Positions 1 to 11,620 of a stretch of 64,000 bases of DNA are shown in pieces. The stretch comes from Aquanectria penicillioides. Taxonomy: Eukaryota > Ascomycota > Sordariomycetes > Hypocreales > Nectriaceae. The stretch spans positions 186,001 through 250,000 of the forward strand of contig PYIU01000001.1 of NCBI GenBank assembly GCA_003415625.1, read 5' to 3'. Position 1 is the stretch's first letter. Every line of letters begins with the position of its first letter. The notes below the pieces were generated by a model. That model ran no database searches, was not told the origin of the DNA, and saw nothing but the letters and a program-made list of their open reading frames with translations. A program made the position numbers and the translations under genes.

Positions 1-60
1 ACGACCAATGCCACGAGATGCCCCGACAACCAAGGCGACAGGTTGCAATGGCTGAGACAT
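1..60 (-). CDS. Short-chain dehydrogenase/reductase, N-terminus only (runs off the window)
   Basis: The minus strand starts with ATG at 60 and reads MSQPLQPVALVVGASRGIGR up to the window edge. The G-A-S-R-G-I-G stretch at residues 13-19 is the glycine-rich NAD(P)-binding turn that opens the Rossmann fold of short-chain dehydrogenases. Only 20 residues are visible, so the substrate, the active-site Tyr-Lys pair and the length are unknown. It points away from the acyl-CoA synthetase remnant that starts at 643, so the two probably shared one promoter region. The family call is good; any narrower function would be a guess. Confidence 0.75.
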   Translation of the reverse strand, partial: MSQPLQPVALVVGASRGIGR

Positions 61-642
61 TGTGATAATGTGGAATAATCTTTGGTTCGGGAAGACGATG
101 ATAGAATTTGCTACGCGGCTTAGGATTTTTAAAAGGAACTTGCGTTTCGTTTCATTACGCATCAAGCTTACTGGAATGATGGACATCTCATTATCTGATA
201 GCGGTAATGTGCCGAGGGCCTTTTAGCGGCGTAAGTTAAATGCTGTGCGTGACAATGCATCCGTGGAAACGCCTCGGAGATTTGTTCCCCAGGTTTTGGT
301 ATGCACCATTCAACCGCCGAGGCAACCCCAAACTTTGGTGAGATTCACGATGACGGATCAACGATGCTCTCCGACTTGTTTGAAACAGGCGAGATTGAAC
401 CATTGCCTTCAGTTAGTAGTATTGTCCCATGGTTGAATGATACGGGGTGGCTGTTCGCTTGCCAAGGCACCGAGGCGCCAGATACAAGAAATGCCGAGGG
501 TGCCTCTGCATCAGAGTGCAAGAAAAGTGATGTTGGTTATCAAATTCAAGTGGCCCTTGCTGCTGCAAAACGCCATTAGTGAAACTGCATTCTAGTCCAT
601 GTCATCGCAACCGATTGCATTACGTCTTCGTTCTAATTCACC
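61..642. other. Divergent intergenic region
   Basis: This lies between the SDR start (60, minus) and the acyl-CoA synthetase remnant (643, plus). It probably held a two-way promoter. A 92-codon open frame (301-579, plus) has no family resemblance that I recognise and is not called as a gene. Confidence 0.4.
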
Positions 643-2982
643 ATGCCTACGTTTGTAACTATTGCTAGGGAGCGGGCAACCGCGCTTCAAGTGTCGCCAA
701 AACAGAGTAAAGAGCAAAGTGCTCCGATTCCAGGGGCTACCAATGATCGCAAAAGCCCAGTCTATAGACATTGGAGATTTAAGATGAGCTCTTGCGAAGT
801 CTTGATCTCTCTGTAAGATGATTCGTCAAGAGTACAATGGTGGATTCATGCTTGCGAATTGTTGACGATAACGCTAGATCGAAACCATGCACGATGTCTT
901 TAAATCGGCCGGTGAGACACTTCTGGCCATCCGTTGTCAATATTGAATCATCAATAAAGTCTAACATCGTGCAGCAAATCGCGTGCCCCACAACAGGTGT
1001 CTCGGGCATCGTCGATATGACTCTGCCACCCAGAGTTTCGGCCCATACGTATGGCAGAGCTACAAAACTGTGCAGCAAAGAAGAGATAACCTCGCTTCGG
1101 TATGGTTCATCAACACAAGTCGATCGGCGTGGATGAAGATCGATATGGCATTGGGCCCTGGAACCAGAACCGACCAGAATGGCAAATCACACGTGCGGGT
1201 CCTAGATGCCCTTGGGTCAGCGAATCGTCAAAGGATATCCATTCACAATTGTTCTAAACACATCTGGCTGCAATGTCTCAAAGCCTTTATACCGTTTCCA
1301 TCTACGATACCATTGCCCCAAACGCAGCAGAGTTCATTGTCAACCATGCGCAGCTTGTTTGTGTCGGGACTTTGTTGAACCATCTTCCGACGCTGTTGAA
1401 ACCGAAGCCTCGTATGCCGACGCTCAAGATCATCATTTCCTTGGATTCATTGAGATCAGGTGGGCAGCCGGGATATAACAAGAAAGATATAGTAAAGGCG
1501 TGGAGTAGCGAGCTCGATGTTCAGATATTCAGCATCCAGGAGGTCGAGAAGCTTGTCGAGAGCCTCGGATCAGCCTCATACAATCCGCCGCAGCCTGACG
1601 ATATTATCACTATCAACTATTACGTCTGGAACTACTGGGTATACAAAGGGAGTAGTACTGACGCATCGAAATGCTGTGGCGTCGACGAGTTGTGCAATGC
1701 TTGTGTCACCGCATGGACCCAACGATACTATTTGTTCGTTTCCCTCTCTTGCGCATATATATCAGCGTGTGACAGAGCACACAGCTCTCTGGTCTGAGAA
1801 TGCGATTGGCTATTTTCACGGAGACATCTCAGCATCTGTTGAGGACATCAAGTTATTGTGACCGACAACATTCGCCGCTGAGCCAAGGCTGCACAATCGA
1901 TTTCGCAGTGCCATCAAAGCAGCGACTACGGATAAACCGGGCATGGCTGGAGCATTGTCACGCCATGTGGTGTCTGTGAAAGTTCACAATCTCTTGCAAA
2001 ACTCACCGTCTGCCACCAATAAACATCCTCTATACGATCGCTTGTGGTCAAAGAAAATCTCTTCCTAATTCGGGTTCGAGCGCTGTAAGACGATGGTCTC
2101 GGCGGCCGCTCATCTGGATCCGTTGCTCCATCGTCTTCTATCCGTGGTTTTTACCAACTAGTTTATCCAAGCTTATGGGCGAGCCGAAACGTATTTGACG
2201 GCCTTCTGCCAGCTAGACGGCGATTACGCAGTCGGTACATGTGGTGCTGTCACACCAGTCTGTGAGGTCTGCCTCCAAGATGTCCCAGATATGGATGACT
2301 TGCCACGGACTTGGCGCACCGCAGAGGTGAGCTTCTTATCCGAGGGTCATCGCTATTCAATGGCTATTTAAATAATGAGGCCGAGACTTTGAAAGCATTG
2401 GACACTGACGGATGGTTTCACACGGGAGACATATGCTCGGTTGCGGAGTGGTGTCGATTCTGCGTGATGGACCGCCTCAAGAACTTTCTCAAACTATCGC
2501 ATGGAGAGTACATCTCACCAGAACCAATCGAGAATACGCGGCTTACGTTCGTGGCGACTCTCACCAGCATTGCTTGGTAGGCCTCTTAGGAGTCGGCCCT
2601 AATCCGTTCGCTTATTTCGCATCGAAAGCTATTGGGGACACTGTTGATCCGAGGTAAGGCCAGCTCATTTGCTGAAATGTTAGAAACCCAAAAAGCCGTA
2701 GACACAGCCCTTGGCGGCCTGAGCGAAGTTGGCAGGAGATTCAAGTTTAATTCTTACGAGCGAGTTCGATCAATCAAGCTGATGGTGGGCCTATTCATGG
2801 TGGAGATTGGGCTGCTTACACCAACATGCGCTCATGAATTCCTATTTCCTTCCATGCATTTTCAGCCAACTTTGCATAGATTCAAGCTCAAATGTGCACA
2901 GATTGCTCGCAAGCATAAGGAGATTATTGACGGGTTGTATGAGCAGGTCATGGAGGTGGAAGCCCACGAGGGGAAGGGCTAG
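643..2982 (+). pseudogene. Long-chain acyl-CoA synthetase (FAA-type), broken by frameshifts and stops
   Basis: Pieces in different frames line up in order with a fungal long-chain fatty acyl-CoA ligase, which activates fatty acids with ATP and CoA. The N-terminus starts at 643 (MPTFVTIARERATALQ) and runs to RHWRF near 770. NRCLGHRRYDSA and GPYVWQSYKTVQQRRDN lie near 990-1085. A middle block in another frame covers 1273-1615. The AMP-binding signature TSGTTGYTKG follows one frame over, near 1620, with one surplus T at the junction. LLIRGSSLFNGYL and DGWFHTGD lie at 2320-2440, and the C-terminal helices end at 2982. Stop codons interrupt the aligned frame near 830 and 1860. At least four frame changes mean no single splice model restores it. 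It was probably peroxisomal (FAA2-like), which is inference. Confidence 0.88.
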
Positions 2983-3785
2983 TTGCGACTTTGATCGTCA
3001 AAATCTGTATTGAGGAATCCATGTTTACATGAGCAATGTTTCGGTCGAGAAGCAGACATTTTCAGTGAAACCTTCGCACGAGAAACTGTCTCCGTGGATC
3101 ATGCCATTGTGCAATTAGTAGTCTTCGTCTCCATGATTATATGGTATTTGTAGTCTTTGAGCCTTCCTAGTAGGAGCTGCAAATGAAAGAGCATCTGTAA
3201 AGACCCTAGACGCACAAACGCAGTCAAGATGCATTTTCGTGTTTGCAATATAGGGAAGCGTTATTGCCGAGAGCTGCGACTTCAAGCTAGGAATGATCAT
3301 CTTTAGGCGTTGTTGCCTAGTAGTAGTCGCCCACGTAATTAACACCCCGCACGTAGATGCCGTCCTTGATGACCAAAACACTGCTTGGGGTTGGTTACGC
3401 AGCGACTTGCGGCACTTGTGCGACTTGAGTAATTAGATGCTGGTTAAAGTGTATTGGGTCCGACATGGATCTGAGTACAATCATAGTTCAATCAGACTTC
3501 TGCGATACAGAGTCTAAAAGCCGCGGCCGGTGATCCTTTTGTGCCGAGCGACCATGGACTCCCAGAAAACCCCGCGGTTTGGCCTGACACCACTTTCGGC
3601 ACCACTTTTGGTATCCAGATCGCGCATGGGAATCACCGATGACATCTCTGCCGGATCCGTAACTTACATAAGATGGGCTTTTCTTGCTTGAGGAAGTCCG
3701 GTTCTAGCAATCCTTTCATCTGGGGATCATCGTACAGTCCAGTGTTGAGCTTCACAACTTCGTCGCTGCCACAACCACCGCAGCC
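2983..3785. other. Intergenic, nothing recognised
   Basis: Eight hundred bases between the synthetase remnant and the kappa-GST gene. An 88-codon minus frame at 3115-3381 resembles no family I know. The last 100 bases before 3786 serve as the promoter and 5' leader of the next gene. Confidence 0.35.
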
Positions 3786-4698
3786 ATGCCCCCCCAGGAC
3801 AAGAAGATTGAGGCGTACCTTGATTGCGGTCAGCCCTCCGCATCGACGAGTGCCATCATTTCGAGTCGCTTACACCGTCCCAGTCTCGCCCTACAGCTTT
3901 TATGCATTTTCCTATCTTCGCAACAACAGGCGCGCATTGCAAAGCCATGGTGTGAAAGTCGAGTAAGTGGAAACAAGAAATATATCGACCTATTTTTATA
4001 GCTAATAATCTAGATTTATTCCCGTATTCCTTGGGGGAATCAACGTCGGGAGTGGTAATGTGCACACCCTCTTCGGTAAAGGTTCGTGGTTGATACGAGA
4101 TTGAGTAGGAAACAAGCCGCCGTGGACTCTCCCAGCCAAAGCGACCTATTCTATGTATGATGGCAGGCGAGCTCAAAAATATTTCGGACTCAAATTCGAG
4201 ACTCCTGATTTTTTCCCGATTTTGTCATTGCTGGTAAGCTAGCTACCTCGGGAGCCAGCAGAATCTTGTCTGCGCGCTGACATGATGCATCTGAAAAAAA
4301 TCTAGCCTCAACGGTGTCTTACTTATCTCAAGACAAACCGCCCGGAGAAATTGGAGGATTTGTTTCAGTCATGCTTTGAGACGTTGTGGCTTCAACATCT
4401 TGACTTGGCAAAGCCGAAACACATGCTGAGTGCACTCCACAAGGTGTTCAACGAGCACGAGGCGGAGGAGATCCTGAAAGCCGCCCAAACCCCTGAGATC
4501 AAGCAAGCCTTGAACAATGTCACCAAGCATGCCGTTGAGGATCTCGGGGCGTTTGGATGCCCATGGTTCTGGGTGCACGATGGCAAGGGAAATGCGGAGC
4601 CTTTCTTCGGCAGCGATCGGTTCCACTACATGTGGGACTACTTGGAGATTGCCCACCGAGACTTGGAGCTTCAGGGTCCGGTCGGTGGGAAGCTATGA
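3786..4698 (+). CDS. Kappa-class glutathione transferase / DsbA-like (2-hydroxychromene-2-carboxylate isomerase fold)
   Basis: Five exons (3786-3828, 3884-3962, 4014-4054, 4109-4233, 4306-4698) give 226 residues with every junction in phase. That is the usual length for kappa GSTs. Residues 5-20 read KKIEAYLDCVSPYSFY, the first thioredoxin-fold strand with the S-P-Y-S active-site turn. FIPVFLGGIN and NKPPWTLPAK follow as the conserved family block. The C-terminal half carries the helical insert and FGCPWFWV near the cis-proline. Kappa GSTs act in mitochondria and peroxisomes and conjugate or reduce with glutathione; bacterial relatives isomerise aromatic breakdown products. The protein ends in GKL, which resembles a weak PTS1 peroxisomal signal. 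It sits between the acyl-CoA synthetase remnant and a regulator. The substrate is unknown. Confidence 0.9.
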
Positions 4699-5164
4699 TT
4701 TTTGATTTGATTTGCCATTCCGCTTTCCAATAGTGGCTTCGTCAACAAGATGACTTTATTATCTCAGATTCTGTGGTCATCCTTGGGAATAAGTGGTGAT
4801 GAGGCTTGAGCACATTGGTCGTTCGTGTATGGAATGAGCATACCATGGCTATCGATAGTGCAAAAATCTTGACTACATTGCTATCTAATACTAATCAAGG
4901 CCATGAAGCTCCTATTCCCAATGCAAACTTCTTGGGGCGTGAGCTTAGCTTCTTCATAGTGGAGGAGCATAGGCTTGTTTTCTAGCACCAACCTCGGCAA
5001 AAAGCTGCCAGAGCGCCAAGAATGCCGAGGCCGATGCTTGTGATAACATGCATCCAAACCTGGCCTTCATATAAAATCGCCGAGGCGTAAGATACATGCG
5101 CACAACTTGACTGAATACTGCCTGAATATCTGCAACCTCGCCAATTTCCTCGGATTTTTTCACA
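4699..5164. other. Intergenic
   Basis: Downstream of the GST gene and promoter of the Zn2Cys6 gene, which lies on the same strand. I see no distinct motif. Confidence 0.35.
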
Positions 5165-7852
5165 ATGTCGAGACAAACTACTCATGCAGCAAGCAGGCAA
5201 GCACTGCGGAAGCGCCTCGGAAACGCTTGTAAGGCATGTCATGATCGAAAAGTGAGGTGTAGCTTGGCGAAATCTGGCCCACCGTGCACAAACTGCTCGT
5301 TGGATGAGATTGAATGTGAGCTGCGCCTTCGTAAGTCACAGAAGTGAGTGCAGTGAGCATGGACAGGATGTCATTGTCTCTACGTCTACTCAACTAGTAC
5401 ACCACAGGAATTCCGCTGCAGTTACGCCTTCACGACAAGTCTTGTCGGACTCGTCCAATCCGTCTCGCGACCCAGACCCAGGAGAGGCATCCATAACTGT
5501 TGTTCCGCCATCAGAGCCAGACGTGAATACACCACCCGCAACCCATGAATCTCACGGCGCTACGCTGGTGATCAGCAGCATCGGCAGGCCTGACGACTTG
5601 TCAAATAACCCAAACGGCACCCATTCCATCGCTTCCGAGTCCGATGTGGCTTGTAACAAGAGGTCAAGTAAGCCACATTCCGGCGCATATCGCCCATTCC
5701 GGGCACACTTCAGCCACTTTGAAGAGGATGACGCACTGAACGCAGACTCGCTCCCGCCTGACACACCCATGTATGGTATGGAGAACCCATTCTCAGCTCT
5801 GTTTTGTACCCGTACTCGCCTCACCCAGGGCATGTTTCAAAGAACCAGGATTAACGTCCCTAATTGTACTATAGCTGACCCCAAGGGCGTTTGTGCCATC
5901 GCAAACATCTGTGAGCCGGGAAGAGTAGACAAGAGCGGCCACTTTCTTCTACCGAATGGCATAGTTTCCTCTCTTGACCCTGAAGATCTCGGATACCTAC
6001 ATCTCAAGGGCGCATTTGAGTTCCCTGAAGCTCACATACGCAATGACTTGGTACAAACATATTTCCATTATGTGCATCCATTCTTTCCCATCGTTGATGT
6101 TGACGACTTTCTCCCTAAACACGAAAGTGCTGCACTAAACGAGATTGGCGCGCATTTATTATGGTCCATGTACCTTGCAGCATGCAACGTAAGCTTCGCC
6201 CAAATTCAGGATCTAGTTCTGCAATAATAACCGTACATGTCCATATCAGTTCTTGGACTATAGTGTCGTTCGAGCAGCGGGATTCACAACTAGAAAAGAA
6301 ATGAAACGATCAATCTATCGCAAGGCAAAGGTTTGATCCAGCTCATCATATCTAATATGCACACCGAGTCCCGACTGACACCATCACTTAGGCTCTCTAC
6401 GACATGCAATACGAGCGAGATAGGACAAAGTTAATACAGGCTGTGCTACTGATGAGCTTTTATTCTTCCGACACTGAAGACAAAACAGGCCCATGGCATT
6501 GGATCGGCGTTGCTACCAGTCTATGTCAGGTAGCAGGACTACACCGAAACCCTCACCCTACGGCAAGCAATATTCCACCGCGCCGCCAGATACTCTGGCG
6601 CCTTATTTGGTGGTCGTGTGTCCATCAAGACGTATGGTTCTCAGTTGGAATGGGCAGGCCAATGCGCATCAACCTTGACGACTGCGACACCCAAATGCCA
6701 AGTCCTAGTGATTCAGATGCGATGGTGGAGAGCGTTTCTGACACAGTTCGCGAAAGGTATCTGCCAGCCGGCATGCCCGAGTTGTCCCAACTCTTTGTGG
6801 AGTGGATAAGAGTTGCGGTTATCCAATCAAACATACTATCGACGCATTACCGAGCCCGTCAGATTAGGTCGAGTATGGCCGATGTAGCAGAAATTGAGCA
6901 ACGAATATCGATAGCACATACGAAAGCGAGCCGTTTTAAAGGCTCAGAAAACCCCATGGTTTACTATCACGCCTGCCATCTGGAACTTGTCTCACAGTAC
7001 TTATCTCGTCCCTTCTTACTCTGTCCCGCTTACATCTGTCAAGGTCTGTTCGAATCGTCTTATACCGCCCTTACCTCCTGAGGCTATCTCAGCAAAGTCA
7101 ATGCAATCGCTCCCAAGAATTTTGCACATCAATAGAGCGAAAGGCCCAGGCAGCTGCTGCAGGGTTTAACCAAATACTTGAAGCCCTTATAACTGCAGAC
7201 ATGATACCAGCCTGTCAGGGTGTCGTGTTAGTGTCTCTTGTTCCATGTCACCGCTGTATACTGATGAAACCAAATCTTAGCTGTATCGCACTTGTACCAC
7301 CCATGCAAATTCATCTGCTGAATTCGACATCGGGCAAACCTCTGGTAGCGACCCTTGGGGAGCATAGCCTCGATGTGTGTATGGCGGTTGCCAATGAACT
7401 GCGTAAAACATACTTTGGAGCAGAACTCTTACATAGGATATTCTCCCACGCCATAACCCAAATAACGAGTCGAAAGATGCAACAAGATACAACATATGCT
7501 ACTTCATCAACTAAAATCACAAGCCCAGAGGTACAGACACCATCTTTATCACATAGGTCAACCCAAGGAAACCATAATATCGCAGTTATCAACGCAGATA
7601 CCATCAGGAACCTTGGCTCTGCCTTTACTGGGCTTGATGATCCCCTTGGTGGATACGAGTACGTATAAACACAACTCTCTTGGGTTTATTGACAAAAATT
7701 GCTAAAACAATCATAGTTTTGCCATGGTGGGCTCGAACTTTGACTTTGTGTTTCCTGTGGGAGATGATGCTCCTTCAAATGTGTGCAGTAGATGGTACCC
7801 TGATTTACCTACAGAAAACTGCTTCCAGGTAGATGAAGCGGAGTTGCGTTAG
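5165..7852 (+). CDS. Zn2Cys6 transcription factor, cutinase-factor (CTF1/Far)-like
   Basis: Seven exons (5165-5330, 5398-6188, 6250-6330, 6392-6996, 7044-7226, 7281-7658, 7717-7852) give 779 residues. The zinc cluster is Cys22-x2-Cys25-x6-Cys32-x8-Cys41-x2-Cys44-x6-Cys51; the eight-residue middle spacing is as in cutinase transcription factors. A long polar linker leads into the fungal-specific regulatory domain, with DLVQTYFHYVHPFFPIVDVD near residue 280 and GPWHWIGVATSLCQVAGLHR further on. The 54 nt intron at 7227-7280 is a multiple of three and could be retained. CTF1/FarA/FarB proteins switch on fatty-acid and cutin breakdown. Nearby acyl-CoA synthetase, SCP2 and dioxygenase genes fit that role, but the link is inferred. 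Confidence 0.88.
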
Positions 7853-8257
7853 GCAGCGCCATACGTATTACAGTTGTGTCTTTTGCTATTGACTTTAGGT
7901 TCTAGAGAATAACCAGTCTCGTGTCAACTGTGATAGTAGACCAGTCGCGTCCTCTAATACTATTACTCGGTCAATGACGATGGGGCCCCACGCTTAACGT
8001 ACATTGGTATTAGCGAAGGCCAAACGCTGATTTGCGATCTCGGCTTAATTAATTTTTCTCGCTGATAAGAATCGCAAATTCACTGACATCGGATGAATTA
8101 GGGGCTTATCAAGAGAGTAAACACTCCGACATTACCGATACCAATAGTCAAGCAAGTCGACCTTGTAAATAAAGTGTCCACTAAGTAACTCAAAGCTAGG
8201 GTCTCTCACCAGTGAGGACCCATCCGTCCCTTAGGTTCCATGCTCATTGTCAACCAC
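7853..8257. other. Intergenic between convergent genes
   Basis: This holds the 3' ends of the regulator (plus) and the SCP2 gene (minus). A TGATAAG and a CTTATC occur in an AT-rich stretch near 8060-8110. They are GATA-type hexamers but lie at 3' ends, so they are probably chance. Confidence 0.35.
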
Positions 8258-8775
8258 TTACAGCATAGACTTATTTTGGGTGCTCTTGAGGATGGGCTCC
8301 ACTTTGGTCGCTTTCACTATGTCGCCCTTGATCTTGAGCTTTCCCGCCATGAACAATTTTTGAGCATTGACTTTATCCGCAACCATATCCCCAAACTCTG
8401 TCTCGGATAGCAGGAGAGTGGCTAACAAGTCATTATCATTAGAAAAAACTGCCCCAAGCTCTAGGTTACTTACCAGTGGGGTTATCGCTTGGCCCCTTCC
8501 CGACTCTTCCTTTTTCCTTGAGATCGATGTGCCAAGTGTCAGTCTCACCGACGTCGTTGGTCAGCACAAAGGCGAAGACAGCATTGCCTTGTTTGATAGC
8601 ATTGTGGCGCGCAACGTCACTGGAACTCAGTGCTTGTTGTATTGTGTCGAATACAACTGAAGAAGGAAATTTAGCTGTAGCAAGACATAGGTTTCAGTTT
8701 CATTCAATAACAGTGAGAAATGCAGTCAAACATCGGTTGGCGTTAAGCGGGGGACTGACGATTCATGAGAGACAT
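8258..8775 (-). CDS. SCP2 sterol-carrier domain protein
   Basis: Three exons read from 8775 downward (8760-8775, 8474-8674, 8258-8421) give 126 residues, the normal size of a free-standing SCP2. The tiny first exon codes MSLMN. The body reads KFPSSVVFDTIQQAL, then AIKQGNAVFAFVLTN, then DTWHIDLKEKGRVGKGP. The C-terminal block is KLFMAGKLKIKGDIVKATKV. SCP2 is a soluble lipid-binding tunnel that carries fatty acyl-CoAs and sterols, usually in peroxisomes. The last three residues are SML, at best a weak PTS1. It is divergent from the nitronate monooxygenase gene. Confidence 0.93.
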
Positions 8776-9471
8776 TACGTGGAGGATTAAGACCAGAACC
8801 GTGGCAAGCAAATCGAATGATGAATTACGCAGGAATTTCGAGTCATTCGCCCTATCTATATCTCCATTCGAGATATTGAGTATGATATATGGTCTCATTG
8901 TCATCCCAGTATTATTGCAACCTAGATACATAGTACAACTAGCCGAGTAAGTGTTCTTACACCGCCCTCTCCCATCTCCGAGGCGTATTATTGTTGTAGT
9001 CTCTTGGTACTTCTACCCCCTATTCGCAGATCAACCCCAAGTTTCAACGTTTCCACGTGAGCCATATTCAACAGTGCCTCGGTGATATGTTCAAGCAACT
9101 AAGATGGGCACTACCCTGTTGCGCAGTGCATTTTAACGGAATACATGCAAAAACGTGTTCCAATTTGTCATACACTTGCTTTGGACCATACATCGTACAA
9201 AAGCCTCCGAAGTAGCACGGAGTGAAGTCACCGAGGGACATATCTATCATCGCGTAAGCCGGTTTTGCCTCGGCGACAAGGGCGAAGTCGTGCAATGTGT
9301 GCGGAGATGTGCCTCTCAACCGCGGCATAGCTTCCCGGACATGGAAATTCTTCCGCTATTTAAAGGAAGTGGCCAATAAATCTGCCATGTCGTACTTGGG
9401 CGCTCAAACCCCCAGGTTTTTTTTCTCCACCCAGAACAATAGTTGATTAGTCTTTTGCTCACAGCAGGAAC
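8776..9471. other. Divergent promoter region (SCP2 / nitronate monooxygenase)
   Basis: This 696 nt stretch separates two genes that start away from each other, so it should hold both promoters. I found no gene in it. A TATTTAAA at 9356-9363, about 110 nt before the ATG at 9472, is a possible TATA element for the plus-strand gene. Confidence 0.4.
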
Positions 9472-10638
9472 ATGCCTTTCTCCACCGAGTTGACACGCCG
9501 TCTCGGCATCAAGGGTATTAAGCCCCACCCTTTCAATCTCTCTTCATTTAATAGTAACTTTCTCGTCCATGGGAGCAGTACCCATCGTTCAGGGTGGCCT
9601 GATGTACGTCGGTTACGCCGGGTTGGCCGCAGCAGTCAGCAATGCTGGAGGTTTGGGAATGATCACGTCGCTAATATTCCGTGAACCCGAGGGGCTCCGA
9701 CAGGAGATCCAAAAGTGCAGGAAATTGACCAAGAATCCATTTGCTGTCAACATCACCTTGCTCCCAGCTCTCGCCCCTCCCGATTATGGGGCATATGTCA
9801 GAGTGATCATTGAAGAGGGCATCCGAATTGTGGAAACTGCCGGAAACAACCCTGGTCCAGTCATCAAAGAGCTTAAAAGGGCAGGGGTTATTGTTCTTCA
9901 CAAATGCACAACCATCCGACATGCCGAAAGTGCAATCAGACTCGGTGCCGATTTCCTCTCTATCGACGGCTTCGAGTGTGGTGGGTGAGTTCGTGTTCCA
10001 TTACCATGCCCTATGATCATTCTCTTAACATTAGTAGCCATGTTGGCGAATCCGATCTCACAAACTTCATCCTACTGTCAAGGGCACGCCAGGCGCTTAA
10101 AATCCCGTTCATTGCTTCGGGGGGCTTTGCAGACGGCCAAGGTCTGGCGGCCGCTTTATGCTTAGGGGCTTCTGGTATCAACATGGGCACGAGGTTCTTG
10201 GCCACTGTCGAAGCCCCCATTCACGAAAAAGTGAAGCAAACTATCGTCAACGCTCAAGAGACCGATACTGTACTTGTTATGCGCAGGTGGAAAAACACTA
10301 CGCGCCTTTACCGCAACGCAACCAGCGAGGCGGCCTTGAAGGTTGAACGAGAGAGCGAAACGGGCAACTTTGAAGACATCGCGCCCTACGTGAGTGGGAA
10401 AAGGGGGCAACAAGTGTTTGAGAATGGTGACACTGAAGCTGGGGTATGAATGAGCTTGGGTTCCAAGTGCAATTTCTCAAATGATACTAATTTGTTCTAG
10501 GTTTGGACTGCGGGCCAGGTCATCGGCTTGATTCACGATATACCTACTTGCGACATCTTAATTAATCGTATCGCCCGCGAAGCCGAGGCCACGCTCCGTG
10601 ATAGGCTCAGTGTCATTGTTTCTGAGCCAAGACTATAA
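9472..10638 (+). CDS. Nitronate monooxygenase (2-nitropropane dioxygenase family)
   Basis: Four exons (9472-9514, 9579-9984, 10038-10443, 10501-10638) encode 330 residues. The protein opens MPFSTELTRRLGIKVPIVQG, the FMN-barrel entry of the family. GYAGLAAAVSNAGGLGMI follows, then DFLSIDGFECGGHVGE, whose His is the expected catalytic-base position. Next come the phosphate-binding IPFIASGGFADGQGLAAAL and LGASGINMGTRFLAT. These FMN enzymes oxidise alkyl nitronates such as 3-nitropropionate with oxygen and can protect against toxic nitro compounds; some members act as enoyl reductases. The protein ends PRL. Start and splice sites are clear; the substrate is not. Confidence 0.93.
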
Positions 10639-10944
10639 GCAGTGTTAAGGTCACGGCGACGGTGGATGTGATGCCCGGATCAGGTTGGGAAGGGAAGCAA
10701 CCTCAGTGGAAATCTGGAAGGTAGTGGCTTGGTAGGGATGGGATACATAGCGTAGCTTAGAGGAAGAAATAAAACGGGGTTATGTGTTTAAACTTTCTGG
10801 CGCTCAAAACAATAACCAGCACGGTTCTGTATGAACCTTTCAGCTTTCAGCTCATTACTTATCTGAGATCGGTCCTGTAACTTCTCAATCCATGGAAGGG
10901 AAACTAGGGAGACATCTGTGTTATGAATACCAGTCCCTGCATAA
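10639..10944. other. Convergent intergenic spacer
   Basis: This holds the 3' ends of the nitronate monooxygenase and of the membrane protein on the other strand. Nothing else was recognised. Confidence 0.35.
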
Positions 10945-11620
10945 TTACACAGCTTCAGTTGTTGGATCTTGGTGAGGCTCAACACGATGCAGTGATCCGA
11001 TGGCATTCCAGAGAAAAGCACAACGTAGCTTCGAGAGATCTCTCTTCCCTAGCAACCCCGTATTCAGCTTTGCCTGAAGAGAGCCTATGATTTTGTGACA
11101 TAGTCGAGCGACAACCCCGAGATATAATCTATACATGAAGTCTGAAGCAATCACTGAAGGTGGTGCCCATAAAAGGATCGAAAGGAAATATGATGGTTGC
11201 TTGTTGTGAAGTGGCGTAACGAACCAAATGAGCAGTGAAAATATGACTGCACTGATCAATTCAGTTAAAAAACCTGGCCCCAAGTTCGAGTTTCGACACA
11301 CAAGGCGTACTCACATGGAGAAACAAACGACATCAAAGATTAAAATTGGCATAACGCTATTTCGTATCCGACTTAGTAGATCATTGAGGGATTCTAAGTC
11401 TTTTTGGAGCGCTCGTGCGGGTGATCCTGATATGGCCTGATGCCCAAGCACTGCTACCTGTGAGATTACGCGAGGGAACTAAACCAGAGAGCGCTAACTC
11501 ACATGAATTTTGCTGTCCGTCGAGCTCCAAGCGGCCCTCAGAGACTAGATATTCTTCGAGATGTCGGGCGGCCTCTGCGCGAATCTCTTCCAATGCTGGA
11601 GCCCAATATGTGTCCCCCAT
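10945..11620 (-). CDS. Small membrane protein, family unknown
   Basis: Three exons read from 11620 downward (11503-11620, 11315-11453, 10945-11251) give 187 residues in phase. The first 80 residues are charged and helical, with MGDTYWAPALEEIRAEAARH at the start and a second amphipathic stretch (ALQKDLESLNDLLSRIRNSV). Two hydrophobic segments follow: one from MPILIFDVVCF to about LIWFV, and one from YFLSILLWAPP to the VIASDF region. The tail is basic with RKR-type clusters. I do not recognise the family. The consistent phase at both introns argues that it is a real gene. It sits next to lipid-type enzymes, so an organelle-membrane role is conceivable but unsupported. Confidence 0.6.

Noticed and set aside
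301..579. 92-codon frame between the SDR and the acyl-CoA synthetase remnant
   Set aside because: No recognisable domain, and it lies in the divergent promoter region.
8050..8110. GATA-type hexamers as nitrogen-control sites
   Set aside because: They lie between two 3' ends and are expected often in AT-rich DNA.
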